From positions 558,001 to 622,000 of the forward strand of contig CP012813.1 in assembly GCA_001936135.1 (NCBI GenBank): 64,000 nucleotides of DNA, read 5' to 3'. This DNA is from Saccharomycopsis fibuligera x Saccharomycopsis cf. fibuligera. Lineage: Eukaryota > Ascomycota > Saccharomycetes > Ascoideales > Saccharomycopsidaceae. The position numbers and the translations under genes were made by a program. This document shows, piece after piece, positions 29,831-39,580 of this stretch. The notes below the pieces were generated by a model. The model searched no databases and was not told where the DNA came from. It saw nothing but the letters and a program-made list of their open reading frames with translations. Each line of letters begins with the position of its first letter. Within the stretch, counting starts at the first letter, position 1.

Positions 29831-31828
29831 AACATACCATCGCAGAAATACTTATCAATTATTTGTCTCTTTTATATATTGGCATTTCATATGGTCATAA
29901 TTTAAAGCAACTAGTCATGATAAGCCATAATGATCATTAAAACAGTTATTGTCAGAAGCACAGAGACAAACGTGGGTGGGCGGTCCTGCACTTCATATGC
30001 ACGTATCAACATCACGGCGCCTCACTTACCATGGTTTTCCAAGAATTCCTCACATACGTAGCGGTCGTGAGTACAAGAAGCCATTCCATGGTTAAATTAA
30101 GTAGTGCAAATCCGTTAATTTAGCAGAAATAAAAAAAAAAAAAAAAAAAAGAAGAGCTAATTTGAAGACATAAAAGTCCCCGGAGTTCAGCAGAAATGGA
30201 AAAAGTTGACCAAACTGATTGGTTCGTCAATGAGTTTATATTCGAACAATCCCGCGGCATCTTTATTACCACTTGAAATTCCACTATTTGGGCCACATGT
30301 CTCCTGGAATATTATTTAATGGTCGCTTTTTCTGGAAATAATTGAGCATGCCATCCGACTTCTGCTATTGTTGTAGTAAGTCTTATTCCAGAGAATCGGT
30401 TCGAAGGGTAAAAAGGATAGCATTAGCTTTGTTTTGTTTTTTATTATTGTTATCATTATTGATAACCAGTAGTAGCCAATGGGGCATTATGTATTTTTGA
30501 ATCATTATTGAGGGGTTATATGGTTATCGAGCTGCTTCCTGGTACGAGGCAATTTTCAATTCTGGACTTGCCTTGTTACGGAGCGAATAGCCCGTCAACG
30601 AAATCAAATGTTTAAGCTATTATCCAGTCCTTCCAAAACTGCTACATCCGAATTTATTCTAGTTTTCTTGTAAAAATCATCATCTTTCCATTCTGGTGGT
30701 TTTTTGCAGGTTATGAAGAGCAAGGATTATACAAATTCGCCATGATCAGCAACTGGACTGACTTTTTGTGGTCCTTGAATATTGAGTCTGCTGAAGAGCT
30801 CTTTTCACGACGGGACACAAGAAGTCATTGAGAGGCATAAATCACTGAACCAAATTACGCTATCATCAAAGGGCACTTTTATTACTCCAAAATGGTACCT
30901 GCGTCACCACTAATAATAAATCATTATTGTGCACATTCCTTACGCTTTGCGAACTATTCCGGCTTCGCTGTTATTAGCTGTACCTTTATGCAGCCCGGGA
31001 AAATGATTCAGTGGTCGCAGATCCCATCATGCAGAAGAAGTCACTTAGCTATGGTACAAGACAAGGACGAGGAAGAGCTGTATTTCATGACATGAAATAA
31101 TATTTGAAGTTACTGATTTCGTTGCCAAGATATTTATTATTATGGCACTTCTTTGATATGGCCTTTACAACATGATAGTGTTTTGAAGCAGCTTATATAT
31201 TTCATAGTTTTTTTCGCGAAAATGCACTCACGAAACTTGCATAGGTGTGAGCTGGTCTTCGAAGTTATTTCCCAAAATCAGCAAACACCGAAGCAAATGG
31301 TCTTAGAGCCCTTTACCTCTCATTCGTAAGCCTCTGGTTATTGTTTGTTTGCCTTTATTGCGGAAAAAATCCGGCCTCAAGTACAAAACACAACAATCAG
31401 CAACATGAGTCTAAGTCCGAACCAACGTACACACACCACCCATGTGGGTTTTGTATGAAAATGGGAAGTCATCACCGTTTGCTATTTTTGTTGTTCTCTC
31501 TTGGTAATATACTAGGTATACTTATAAATATACACCGATGGCTTGATGCTAATAATTCATCAACAGACAAAATTCTCTAATTTCTCTAATTTCTAACATC
31601 AGAAATTATCCTTTTGAAGAACCCTTTCGATTTTCAAATTTTTGCTTGCTTTTTCGTGTTGTCAATCAATTACACGCATTCGCAAACAACATTAGAGTTG
31701 CTTTTTGTGGTCCATACTATCAACAGTGGCACTCTTCCAAGAGCATTTACCTTTCATTTCTGATCCTTTCATTTCTGATCCTCAATTCAAAGTTCTGATT
31801 GCTATTTTTAAATAATCAGTTTCGCATC
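29688..31828. promoter_or_regulatory. 2.1-kb divergent region between two secreted-protein genes
   Basis: Contains A29 at 29799-29827, another A-run near 30130-30150, a TATA-like stretch near 31505-31530 and a 15-bp tandem repeat. The frames inside (up to about 79 codons) show no recognisable protein. The length suggests extensive regulation of one or both flanking genes. Confidence 0.5.
31751..31780. repeat. Tandem 15-bp repeat just upstream of the orphan secreted gene
   Basis: CTTTCATTTCTGATC occurs twice head to tail (31751-31765 and 31766-31780), 49 bp before the ATG; probably in the 5' leader or core promoter. Confidence 0.75.
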
Positions 31829-32503
31829 ATGTATTTTAAAACTCCTGGCACGCTCATCTTCACATACTTGATATTTTCTAATTCTAATAATGCCAACGCC
31901 GCTCCGGTAGATTCAGCTTCCAGTACCGTTTCCGCGACCGTTTCCCGCTCAACGCTCAACAGCGAATCCACAAGAATAAGCAACCAAGAATTTGTCAATG
32001 CGCTCCAGGCAGTCCAACGAGACGCCTTGGACACAAATGACTCAGCTCTTAGTGATTTGTTAGACGATCTCATTCCAAGGTATGAAACGGCCAAAAACGT
32101 CATCGCCAATAACACCGCAACTCTTGAACGCAGATCAGATAGTGACGAAGACGAAGCTGCAACATCACAGATCCAAGATAAGTCTCTCTTGAGCAAAATA
32201 CTTGCATTTTTTAACGGTGGCCGGTCGTTTCCATCTGGCAAGACCGCTATCACCACAGCTGACACATCCAGCAGTAGCGACAGTGTTTCTTCAATTCATA
32301 AATCATATTTCACTATTAGTCTACTGCACACCCATACTTCTTCTGGGAAATATAGATATGCAACAGTGACATCAGACAGTTTAAATCTTATCCGGCCAAG
32401 TGATGCTGGCGTGGGGCCTGTTGTTGGAAGTGATGTTCAGAGATATCTAAGTGCGACAAGGGCTTACAGTAGCAAAGCCAGTGCTCTCGTGACTGCGGCT
32501 TGA
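31829..32503 (+). CDS. Putative secreted protein of unknown function
   Basis: 224-residue protein from the ATG at 31829 (the longer frame starts with TTG). The N-terminus (MYFKTPGTLIFTYLIFSNSNNANA) reads as a signal peptide with cleavage near residue 24. The mature part is Ser/Thr/Ala-rich. A helical, acidic middle segment (NQEFVNALQAVQRDALDTNDSALSDLLDDLIPRY) is followed by a dibasic site, ERR then SDSDEDE, that could be cut by the Kex2 protease. Two potential N-glycosylation sites lie near residue 100. No cysteine is seen in the mature part and there is no GPI-like tail. I recognise no family. It lies divergent to the NLP gene across 2.1 kb. Confidence 0.6.
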   Translation: MYFKTPGTLIFTYLIFSNSNNANAAPVDSASSTVSATVSRSTLNSESTRISNQEFVNALQAVQRDALDTNDSALSDLLDDLIPRYETAKNVIANNTATLERRSDSDEDEAATSQIQDKSLLSKILAFFNGGRSFPSGKTAITTADTSSSSDSVSSIHKSYFTISLLHTHTSSGKYRYATVTSDSLNLIRPSDAGVGPVVGSDVQRYLSATRAYSSKASALVTAA

Positions 32504-33695
32504 GAAATTTTCTAAAATACATTACGGTGCCTGTGACCTTCTCGCGAGCCAGTTGTCTTTGAGGTCTAAGAAATCTGCTAACAGAATCTCTTTCCTAGAG
32601 AATGAAAACTTTCTATGGCTGTATACTCCTAGAAACATTTTTACTTATCGTTGAATTTACTAAATCTGTTCTACTCTTAAAGATAAACAGTCCCTGTTTT
32701 TGTATTTTTTTTCCTTTGTTTTGCTATATTTTTTTCAACCACATAGGGCTGAAAAGAATTTCTTTTTCTAACAGTTTTGTTGTTTGTCATTACTATTAAA
32801 TTTCCTTAAGCTTCTTGCTAGATAAATGTAGCTGCTTGCTCTATATTCAGTTAAGTAGTCTTATCGCCAAAATTGACATTACATCCAGAAACATGGCTTT
32901 TGTATTTCTCCTAAATTTCCCTCTCACTCGGGACGCAGCCCCTTATTTTATCATAAATATTCCCTTATCTTCGAAGCTTGTATTTATTTCTACGTCTATA
33001 ACTTTAACCGGAACATAATACTCATTTTCAAACTTTGAACTTTCCTGTCTGATGCTGCATTGCCATGCATCTTGTTTCTTTTCTCCCGAGGCATTGATTG
33101 TTTCTTTAGATCCCAAGGATGAATTGTATTTTAAATGAAAGAAAAGGAACTTTAAAGTATTGTAACAAAAAACCAGCGATCGATTGGAATTTTTTGTCAT
33201 TTTGGAGCAACAGCGAAGGAAGGTGTATTTCTTTCTTGATGTCGAAAAATAAGGCCCAAATTTTATTTTGCTAGCGTAGTATTGCTTCACTGGCTAGGAC
33301 ATGATACACAGATGCGTTTGTTAAAGGGGCGTCTGGGCAGTGATATTAGTGCTGATAGGAAAGGAGGTAAGTGTTTGAAAACAGTAGATAGCGAGAAATA
33401 GTGGGCTGCAGTTCCTAAAAGAGATATTGATCACTTTATTGGAATAGGCGTTTCTAGAACATGAGCAAAACTTATTAATCAGAATAGATCTAAAAAATGA
33501 GTCAGTTGACATACATTACTGAAATACCTAATCTAAAGTGAAATCATAAAATAAATAATAAGAAACAGTAATGATATATTCGCTTCATAACTCGTCGTAG
33601 GCATCATAACTAGCAGTAATGAATAGAAAAAAAAATACATAGAGAGTGAGAAATAATAATCAAGAAGTGAAATTTTCAAGACATGCACAGTTTAC
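32504..33695. other. Intergenic region without recognised genes
   Basis: About 1.2 kb of convergent 3' flank. Short hydrophobic frames (for example 32602-32799 plus, 65 codons) have no recognised motif and no supporting context. I see nothing else. Confidence 0.5.
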
Positions 33696-33965
33696 TTATG
33701 CAACGGCTTCATCCAAAGCGACATCATAATTCTTCAATGGTCTTAACTTAACTTCAGTTTTAAGACTGTTGCTACCTCTTCTAGTCTTGTTAACAAGAGG
33801 AGGAGCTTCACCAGCATCGATCAAATCATTCAATTCATCACCTTGGAAACCCCAGTTTCCCTTTCCGGCACCATTTTTTTTAACTTTGTTTCTATCTTCA
33901 TTGAAGTTGCCGTTATGGGTGAAATACTTGTATTCTGGGTGTTGCCATCTGTGAGTTCTACTCAT
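33696..33965 (-). CDS. STF2: STF2/TMA10-family small stress protein
   Basis: 89-residue protein matching yeast Stf2 and Tma10: MSRTHRWQ start, then KYFTHNGNFNE, KKNGAGKGNWGFQGDELNDL and IDAGEAPPLVNKTRRGSN. Stf2 was described as a stabilising factor of the mitochondrial F1Fo-ATPase inhibitor complex and as a desiccation-stress protein; Tma10 associates with ribosomes. One cannot tell the paralogs apart here. I chose the ATG at 33965 because it gives the family N-terminus; an upstream in-frame codon at 33995 would add ten unrelated residues. Several stress-type AGGGG/CCCCT motifs and a TATA box lie upstream. Confidence 0.9.
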   Translation of the reverse strand: MSRTHRWQHPEYKYFTHNGNFNEDRNKVKKNGAGKGNWGFQGDELNDLIDAGEAPPLVNKTRRGSNSLKTEVKLRPLKNYDVALDEAVA

Positions 33966-36050
33966 TTTGAAAGAAGTATGGTTATAATTATGCACTAACT
34001 ATAGTGTAAGAGATTGTGAAAAGAAATTGGTGGGCAATTGAGCTCAAAATAGATTGTTGAAAGTAGTTAAAGAAAAGATATATAGAAGTATCAAACTAGA
34101 AGAGGGGCACTATGGTATGAAATATGGGAGGATCAAGGGGGGTTTATATACTTTTGAGATATACCTAGCGGAGACACAGCGTATGTGCTGTGCTGTTACT
34201 CACACACTAGAGTGCACCCTTATCCACCGAGGGTCACACTACTGCTCGGCCTGCGATCCGGGTCGGCGTTGTGTCAAACGGGTTTCCTCGGAAGTGGGCA
34301 GCGCATCTCCCCTCCCCCACACTTTTTGCAGAATTTCAGTTTGCCACCGTCTCTACATGTAGTGTGCTCACTGTAGTAGCGTTTTACACTGTGGTATAGC
34401 GATGGTTAGTGATTACTCGGCCTGGTGACTGCTGAGGCATAGCGTAATGCAATTGTGGTTGAAGATGCGAGCGCAGCGTAGAATCTTCGAGAACAGGTTG
34501 TCCTTTTCTTAGGTTCTGCTTTTGTTTACTGTTTCTGTTTACTGTTTACTGTTTACTTTTTCAAGCCGCTAATTGGTAATTCACCGCCTTATTGCTCATT
34601 CCGAGAGTGTACATTTTTGAGCAAGCTGCAGAGAGTGAGTGACGCCCCCCGGTAGGAGAAGTGCCCTCGGGAGCGATAAGGGCATAAAGTCAAGCGTTGA
34701 GGGAATCAGCAATGACACACTGCGGCATGCAGCGGCTCGGTGATCGCGATGAGCAGATGAGCAGATTGCGAGTGACCACTTAAACGCACAATGGCTCAAC
34801 TGTTGGTTGAGTCAGGAATACTTGGGCAACTGGCTATACAGCACAACTGAATGACTAACTAGGAAAGTGCTCCGCAGATATCTAGCCACTGTTGGACAAT
34901 TCCAGATTCGTGCAATTGTCGCTGTGTTGAGTAATCGAGTTTCCCTGTGTGTGATATGGCGTGTAAGATAGTAATCAACGTTGTTGACAAAGGCTCATCG
35001 CGGCATTGGTCATCCCCTAGAAGTTCCATTGGTGATAAGCTGTCGTTTGTGGATTTGACTGGCCTATTTTAGCGGTATGTAAACATGTTTTCTGTGGTGT
35101 GTTGATGTTTCGCTGTCATCAGACCCGCTATTGTTTTTATTTATACACTTACAAACTGTAAGTTACAATGCTAAGCAGCACAGACATGTACTCAACATTT
35201 GTCCTCCCGGCCCGCTTTCTTTTGCATTTATTTCGTACTAAATAGATATATCCCCGATACACACCCATTATAAACAATTAGTTTTGCCAACCCTTACTAG
35301 CAGCCATTGCTCCCCGACTCATTGTTACTTCAAACAATTGTAGATTTATAAGACTGCATGTCCTGACTTGATTGGCCAATGCTTCATTTCAGTAATATAG
35401 GCTGTAGCAATCAAGGCACAAGTACTCTGTTATGTATACGTGTGTAATTTTGTTGATCAGATAATAAACTAATAAAGTTTTATTGAGATGTTGCAAGTAC
35501 TACTGCTCTTGATGAATTTTGGGGGTTTGGTCCTTTTTTTTTTTTTTTTACTTTGGGGGAGAGAATCACTTGCTTATTTAAATGGACAAAAACATGTTAA
35601 GAAAAAAATACTTGTTCATGCTGGCTTTTTTGAATGAATACATTGAATGTAACTGATAGTTTTTTTTTTTTTTTTTTTGTTTTTCTTGTTTGTTGGTTTT
35701 GGTACTTTGACACTTTCTGGGGCAACCACTAAACCAGAATGGATCTGAAGAAAGCTCGAATGTGGACAGTTTACTGCTCTGTTATTATACGCTACTAAAT
35801 TACGGAGTAAAATTTGCAGTGTTTGTAAAATCTAGCCGTGTTTTTATTAGCCTCTAGTTAGACAATATCGTTCCCTATAGAACTCATAAGTATAGCAAGC
35901 TAGTAAATAGGTAAATTCCGTTTAAAGAAAAAAAGCAAATTGTTGTTTCTCACTAGATCTTCTTCCCATTTCACACCCCGAGTGTTATATATATAATTCA
36001 AACTTACATCCACCAACATTCATATTAGTTAACTAAATTATCACGAGGGC
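33966..36050. promoter_or_regulatory. 2.1-kb STF2-type promoter and OST1 3' flank
   Basis: No gene is recognised in 2.1 kb. The STF2-proximal 400 bp are unusually GC-rich for this window and contain TATATAA on the minus strand (about 34142-34150) and STRE-type pentamers. Farther out are T-runs near 35535 and 35660. Confidence 0.5.
34103..34313. promoter_or_regulatory. Cluster of stress-response-type elements (AGGGG/CCCCT)
   Basis: AGGGG at 34103-34107 and 34136-34140 and CCCCT at 34309-34313, 140-350 bp upstream of the small stress-protein start. Msn2/Msn4-type factors bind this pentamer; STF2 and TMA10 are stress-induced in Saccharomyces. In CUG-clade yeasts the role of Msn-type factors is weaker, so function is tentative. 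Confidence 0.4.
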
Positions 36051-37691
36051 TTATGCAGCAGCCTTTTTTTTTTCTTGTTCTTCTTCTTCTTTGATTTCAT
36101 CCCCGTCTGCAATCTTCTGATAGCGTCCATTATCTGAAGCAGCAGCGGCAGCAGCAGCAGCAGCAGCAGCAGGATCAATACTGACATTAATCCATGACAA
36201 CAACAAATACCCAGTCAACGCAATAAACAAATACGTACTGATTATAAGTGGCTTTCTGTAGTAATCTTTAACAGTATACTTGTACTTGACAATAACATCA
36301 GATTGTCTAAACTCATCCACCAAGTTCTTGTAAATGATGGTCACTTTGGTATGACCGGAAAAATCCAAGTATGATTTCACCAAACTAATTTCATAGTTCT
36401 CATAGGGAATTGGTGACGCAACTTCCAAAAATTCAGCTCCCTCGGGCAAGTAGAAAGATACTTTTACATTGTTATACGAGATGTCTTGATGTCCATTGAG
36501 TAATGGAACTTTAACCAAAAAAGTTTCCTTTGCATTTTGGCCAGGCGTCGTCAGTTGCAGCTGCTTGACAAAATCTTGCAAGTCATGTGTCCAGCCAATG
36601 GTGAAGTTATAATTCCAGCCGCCAAAAATTGGATACCTTGGCTTAAGTATCAAATGATTCTTAAGGATCTTAGAAGTAGACACATTACCTACCAAGTCAA
36701 TAAAATAACTTTCTTTGAAATTTTGTGGCAATTCCATGTCGAGAGCAACGATATGTGGGCCAACTTGCATCTGATATGGGCTTGTCATCCAATTTAATCT
36801 GGAGAATCCGTTTTTCAATTTACCGACCTTGTTTGTCACTTCGTAAGTCTCTTCAAAAGACAACGAGTTACCCCAATGAGAGATCCAGACATCTCTTGTT
36901 AGATTTTCAGCCACTGCTAATGGTTTATTTCTCAAAAACAAGAAACTAGCATACACAAGCGTGAATGGCTCAATTTCACCATCTGCCTCAAACACAGCAG
37001 AGAGCCCACTACCCTTGCTCTTGGTGATTTGAACTGGTTTTAGGGACGGCAACAGTACAGTATCAGCTTCTTTGTCAGAGCTTTGCAAATTTTGCACTTG
37101 CCCATCATCAGTGCCAGTGACCTCCAACTTGTACTCTTTTGTATGGTATGCAGAGACAGGATACTTAAAAGTCTTCAACAATAGAGATTGTGCATCATTC
37201 AATCCAATCTGATCGGGAACCGGTTTTAACTGACGTAATATAACAAACTGCAATTGGATATTGATAACAGCATCAGGTGCCGCTGGAGTAGGAAACTTAA
37301 GCATCAAGAAATTATACGGAAGTGATTCATTGTCAATATTTTTGAAGATTTTTGTAGGTATCACGTATTGTCCCCTGGGTCCCTCCGTAGTAGCTAAGAT
37401 CAAGGCATAATCATCAGTGAGCAGTTTCGGTAATGGGTGTATATATTCGCTGACAGGATGTGAGTCAATGTTTTTTATGTTGATATTCAATGCTTCTTTG
37501 ACGTATGCTTTGCTGACGTCTAGCGTTCTGACGATGGCAATATTTTGCCAGCTTGCTGGGATGTCGAATTTGTCAAGAGTGCTGCTGCTGCTGCTACTGC
37601 TACTACCGCTGGCAGCGGCACCGCTCAATGTGCCGAACACAACACAAATAGCAGAGAGCAACGATATTATAGAGTGGCAGTTGAGCTTCAT
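36051..37691 (-). CDS. OST1: Oligosaccharyltransferase alpha subunit (ribophorin I homolog)
   Basis: ER-membrane subunit of the complex that transfers glycans to Asn residues of nascent proteins. The product is 546 residues against 476 in yeast. A signal peptide (about residues 1-27) is followed by a poly-Ser tract, then the large lumenal region with family blocks such as GPRGQYVIPTKIF, LVYASFLFLRNKPLAVAENL, EETYEVTNKVGKLKNGFSRL and GWTHDL. One membrane helix (STYLFIALTGYLLLSWINV) lies near residue 485. Beyond it is an unusual cytosolic tail: eleven alanines, then SDNGRYQKIADGDE and a Lys/Glu-rich end. The poly-Ala is coded by a GCT/GCA-type trinucleotide repeat. Divergent from the formylglutathione hydrolase gene. 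Confidence 0.94.
   Translation of the reverse strand: MKLNCHSIISLLSAICVVFGTLSGAAASGSSSSSSSSTLDKFDIPASWQNIAIVRTLDVSKAYVKEALNINIKNIDSHPVSEYIHPLPKLLTDDYALILATTEGPRGQYVIPTKIFKNIDNESLPYNFLMLKFPTPAAPDAVINIQLQFVILRQLKPVPDQIGLNDAQSLLLKTFKYPVSAYHTKEYKLEVTGTDDGQVQNLQSSDKEADTVLLPSLKPVQITKSKGSGLSAVFEADGEIEPFTLVYASFLFLRNKPLAVAENLTRDVWISHWGNSLSFEETYEVTNKVGKLKNGFSRLNWMTSPYQMQVGPHIVALDMELPQNFKESYFIDLVGNVSTSKILKNHLILKPRYPIFGGWNYNFTIGWTHDLQDFVKQLQLTTPGQNAKETFLVKVPLLNGHQDISYNNVKVSFYLPEGAEFLEVASPIPYENYEISLVKSYLDFSGHTKVTIIYKNLVDEFRQSDVIVKYKYTVKDYYRKPLIISTYLFIALTGYLLLSWINVSIDPAAAAAAAAAAASDNGRYQKIADGDEIKEEEEQEKKKAAA
36137..36171. repeat. GCA/GCT trinucleotide repeat in the OST1 tail
   Basis: Run of CAG-type triplets (plus strand) encoding poly-Ala directly after the OST1 membrane segment; expected to be length-variable between strains. 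Confidence 0.8.
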
Positions 37692-38337
37692 TGGTGAGCT
37701 TTGGTAATCAAAATAATAAATTTAGGCACAGACTTGCACCTTAACGCTATGGTGTTTACTGCTCTTATTTCTGCATGTCAACAATTGGCGACTTTATCTT
37801 TTTGCTCAAGAAAACAGGCGAAAAACAGCGCGGTTATTGCTATGTAATTTCTTATGTAATTTTACACATTTTGATCACATAATACAAACGAGGCACAATG
37901 GTTGCAGTACTTGAGCCACTATCCCAGTGCAGCCTACAGTAACTAAAATTGAGTTTCAACATCCAATACTAATCAATTTCCAGTTCTAATGATTTCTTCT
38001 ACACATGCTCAAAATTAAAACAGGACAACAGTGTACGTTGATAGAATACTATTGGAGAAGCTTGGCCCGGTTGCGAGCCGTTGCGGGGCCGGGGCCCTGT
38101 TGGATTGCTGCGACGGGATTGCATTGGTAGCGCGGTGCTGGCTATTTATAAGGACGATCATTCAACTGAGAAAATTTATTTTGATTCATTTTTTAAACAA
38201 AAACAAACAAAGAAAGAAGAACTCGATTTATCTTCAAACTAACCAATTGACCTCAGTGAAGCTCTTTAGCAGTCAACTAGACAAACAACTCATTCAGTAG
38301 CGATTGATCAACCTCTATACTTCTTTACACCCTCAGA
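37692..38337. promoter_or_regulatory. Divergent OST1/formylglutathione hydrolase promoter region
   Basis: About 650 bases. It contains a short GC-rich island at about 38060-38140 with several CGG/CCG triplets, a TATA-like CTATTTATAA at about 38142-38151 and a CA-rich leader before the hydrolase start. Confidence 0.55.
38090..38100 (+). promoter_or_regulatory. GC-rich 11-mer shared with the ABC-transporter promoter
   Basis: CGGGGCCCTGT, 238 bp upstream of the hydrolase ATG, recurs exactly at 45541-45551 upstream of the peroxisomal ABC transporter. It includes the palindrome GGGCCC. No factor is recognised. Confidence 0.4.
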
Positions 38338-39216
38338 ATGTCCTTCACTGTTAACTCAGAAGTCTACGCTGCCAAAGGCAGATTGCTTAAACTTTCTCAT
38401 GAATCGAAAACCACCAAATCCAAAATGGATGTCAATGTCTACTTACCAGGCCAATACTTTGAAACTAGCAGCATCAGAATTCCAGTATTGATCTACCTTA
38501 GTGGTCTCACTTGCACACCACAAAACGCTAGTGAAAAGGGAGGAATCTTTTTCCATGCTGACAAGTACGGCGTTGCTATAGTCTTACCAGACACCAGTCC
38601 AAAAGACTTGGACATTGCTGGGGCCAAAGACTCGTGGGATTTTGGTGAAGCTGCATCATTTTACCTCAACAGTACCAAGGAACCGTACGCCACCAACTAC
38701 CAAATGCACAGCTATGTGCTCCAAGATTTGCCATTGCTTGGAGAACAATATAAAAAGTTGGACTTCAACAACAAATCTATCTTTGGTTTCTCTATGGGTG
38801 GTCTTGGTGCTTTGCATTTTTACCTTCGTAACAATACTGCCGAGAAAACTGAATTTCAATCAGTTAGTGCATTTGCCCCGATTGCTCACCCAAGTAACTG
38901 TCAATGGGGTAAAAAGGCATTCAATGGCTACTTGCAAAACGAAAGCGAATGGAGCGAGTATGATCCAACTCAATTAATCAAGAACTACAAAGGAAAAGTT
39001 GATAATAAAATTTTGGTGCACTGTGGCAAAGGTGACCAATTTTACCATGATCAGCAATTGCAGCCAGAAAGTTTGGTGGAAGCTAGTAAAGGTTCTCCAC
39101 TTGATGGGAAGGTGGAGTTGCATATGGTAGAAGGTTTTGACCATTCGTATTATTTCGTCAGCACATTTATGGCTGAACATGTTGCTTTTCACGCTAAAGC
39201 ATTAGGGTTGGCTTAA
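38338..39216 (+). CDS. S-formylglutathione hydrolase (esterase D family)
   Basis: Cytosolic alpha/beta-hydrolase that splits S-formylglutathione to formate and glutathione, the second step of glutathione-dependent formaldehyde detoxification. The product is 292 residues, the family's usual length. Conserved features are YLSGLTCTPQNASEKGG near residue 55 (oxyanion region), WDFGEAASFYLN near 100, the nucleophile in GFSMGG (Ser about 152), and the catalytic Asp and His in CGKGDQFYHDQQL and EGFDHSYYF. This matches yeast YJL068C. The ATG at 38338 gives the expected MSFTVNSE start. A GC-rich upstream element is shared with the peroxisomal ABC transporter gene. Confidence 0.95.
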   Translation: MSFTVNSEVYAAKGRLLKLSHESKTTKSKMDVNVYLPGQYFETSSIRIPVLIYLSGLTCTPQNASEKGGIFFHADKYGVAIVLPDTSPKDLDIAGAKDSWDFGEAASFYLNSTKEPYATNYQMHSYVLQDLPLLGEQYKKLDFNNKSIFGFSMGGLGALHFYLRNNTAEKTEFQSVSAFAPIAHPSNCQWGKKAFNGYLQNESEWSEYDPTQLIKNYKGKVDNKILVHCGKGDQFYHDQQLQPESLVEASKGSPLDGKVELHMVEGFDHSYYFVSTFMAEHVAFHAKALGLA

Positions 39217-39580
39217 TTGTACTTTACGAGAGGACAACTAGATTTACCGATGAATAGTAAATATTATCACGATAATGAATTTTTAGCGGTTTGAGTTGCA
39301 CTTTGTAATGTAGCCAATTATGGTTCAAAGTATTGTATGGAGGATCTATTGGTTTGATTATAGTAGTTAGTATTTTTTGACAAACAAAAAAAAAATTTAT
39401 TTAGGCATTAGTTCAATCTACGGATCTTAAGAAATGAAAGTTTACAGAGACTAAAATTTTTGCTTCTATAATGCAGCGAACGGAATTTCTAAAAACTGGT
39501 ATAATAATAATTATTTTTGCAAGTAAACGTTATCTATCTTATAAATTGATCGAGCTTCAAACCTTTAATCTGAACCATCA
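39217..39580. other. Convergent intergenic region
   Basis: About 360 AT-rich bases between convergent gene ends; nothing recognised apart from A-runs. Confidence 0.5.

Noticed and set aside
33966-36050. Regional centromere candidate
   Set aside because: The gene-free length (about 2 kb) and absence of large inverted repeats or other marks give no positive support; sequence alone cannot show it.
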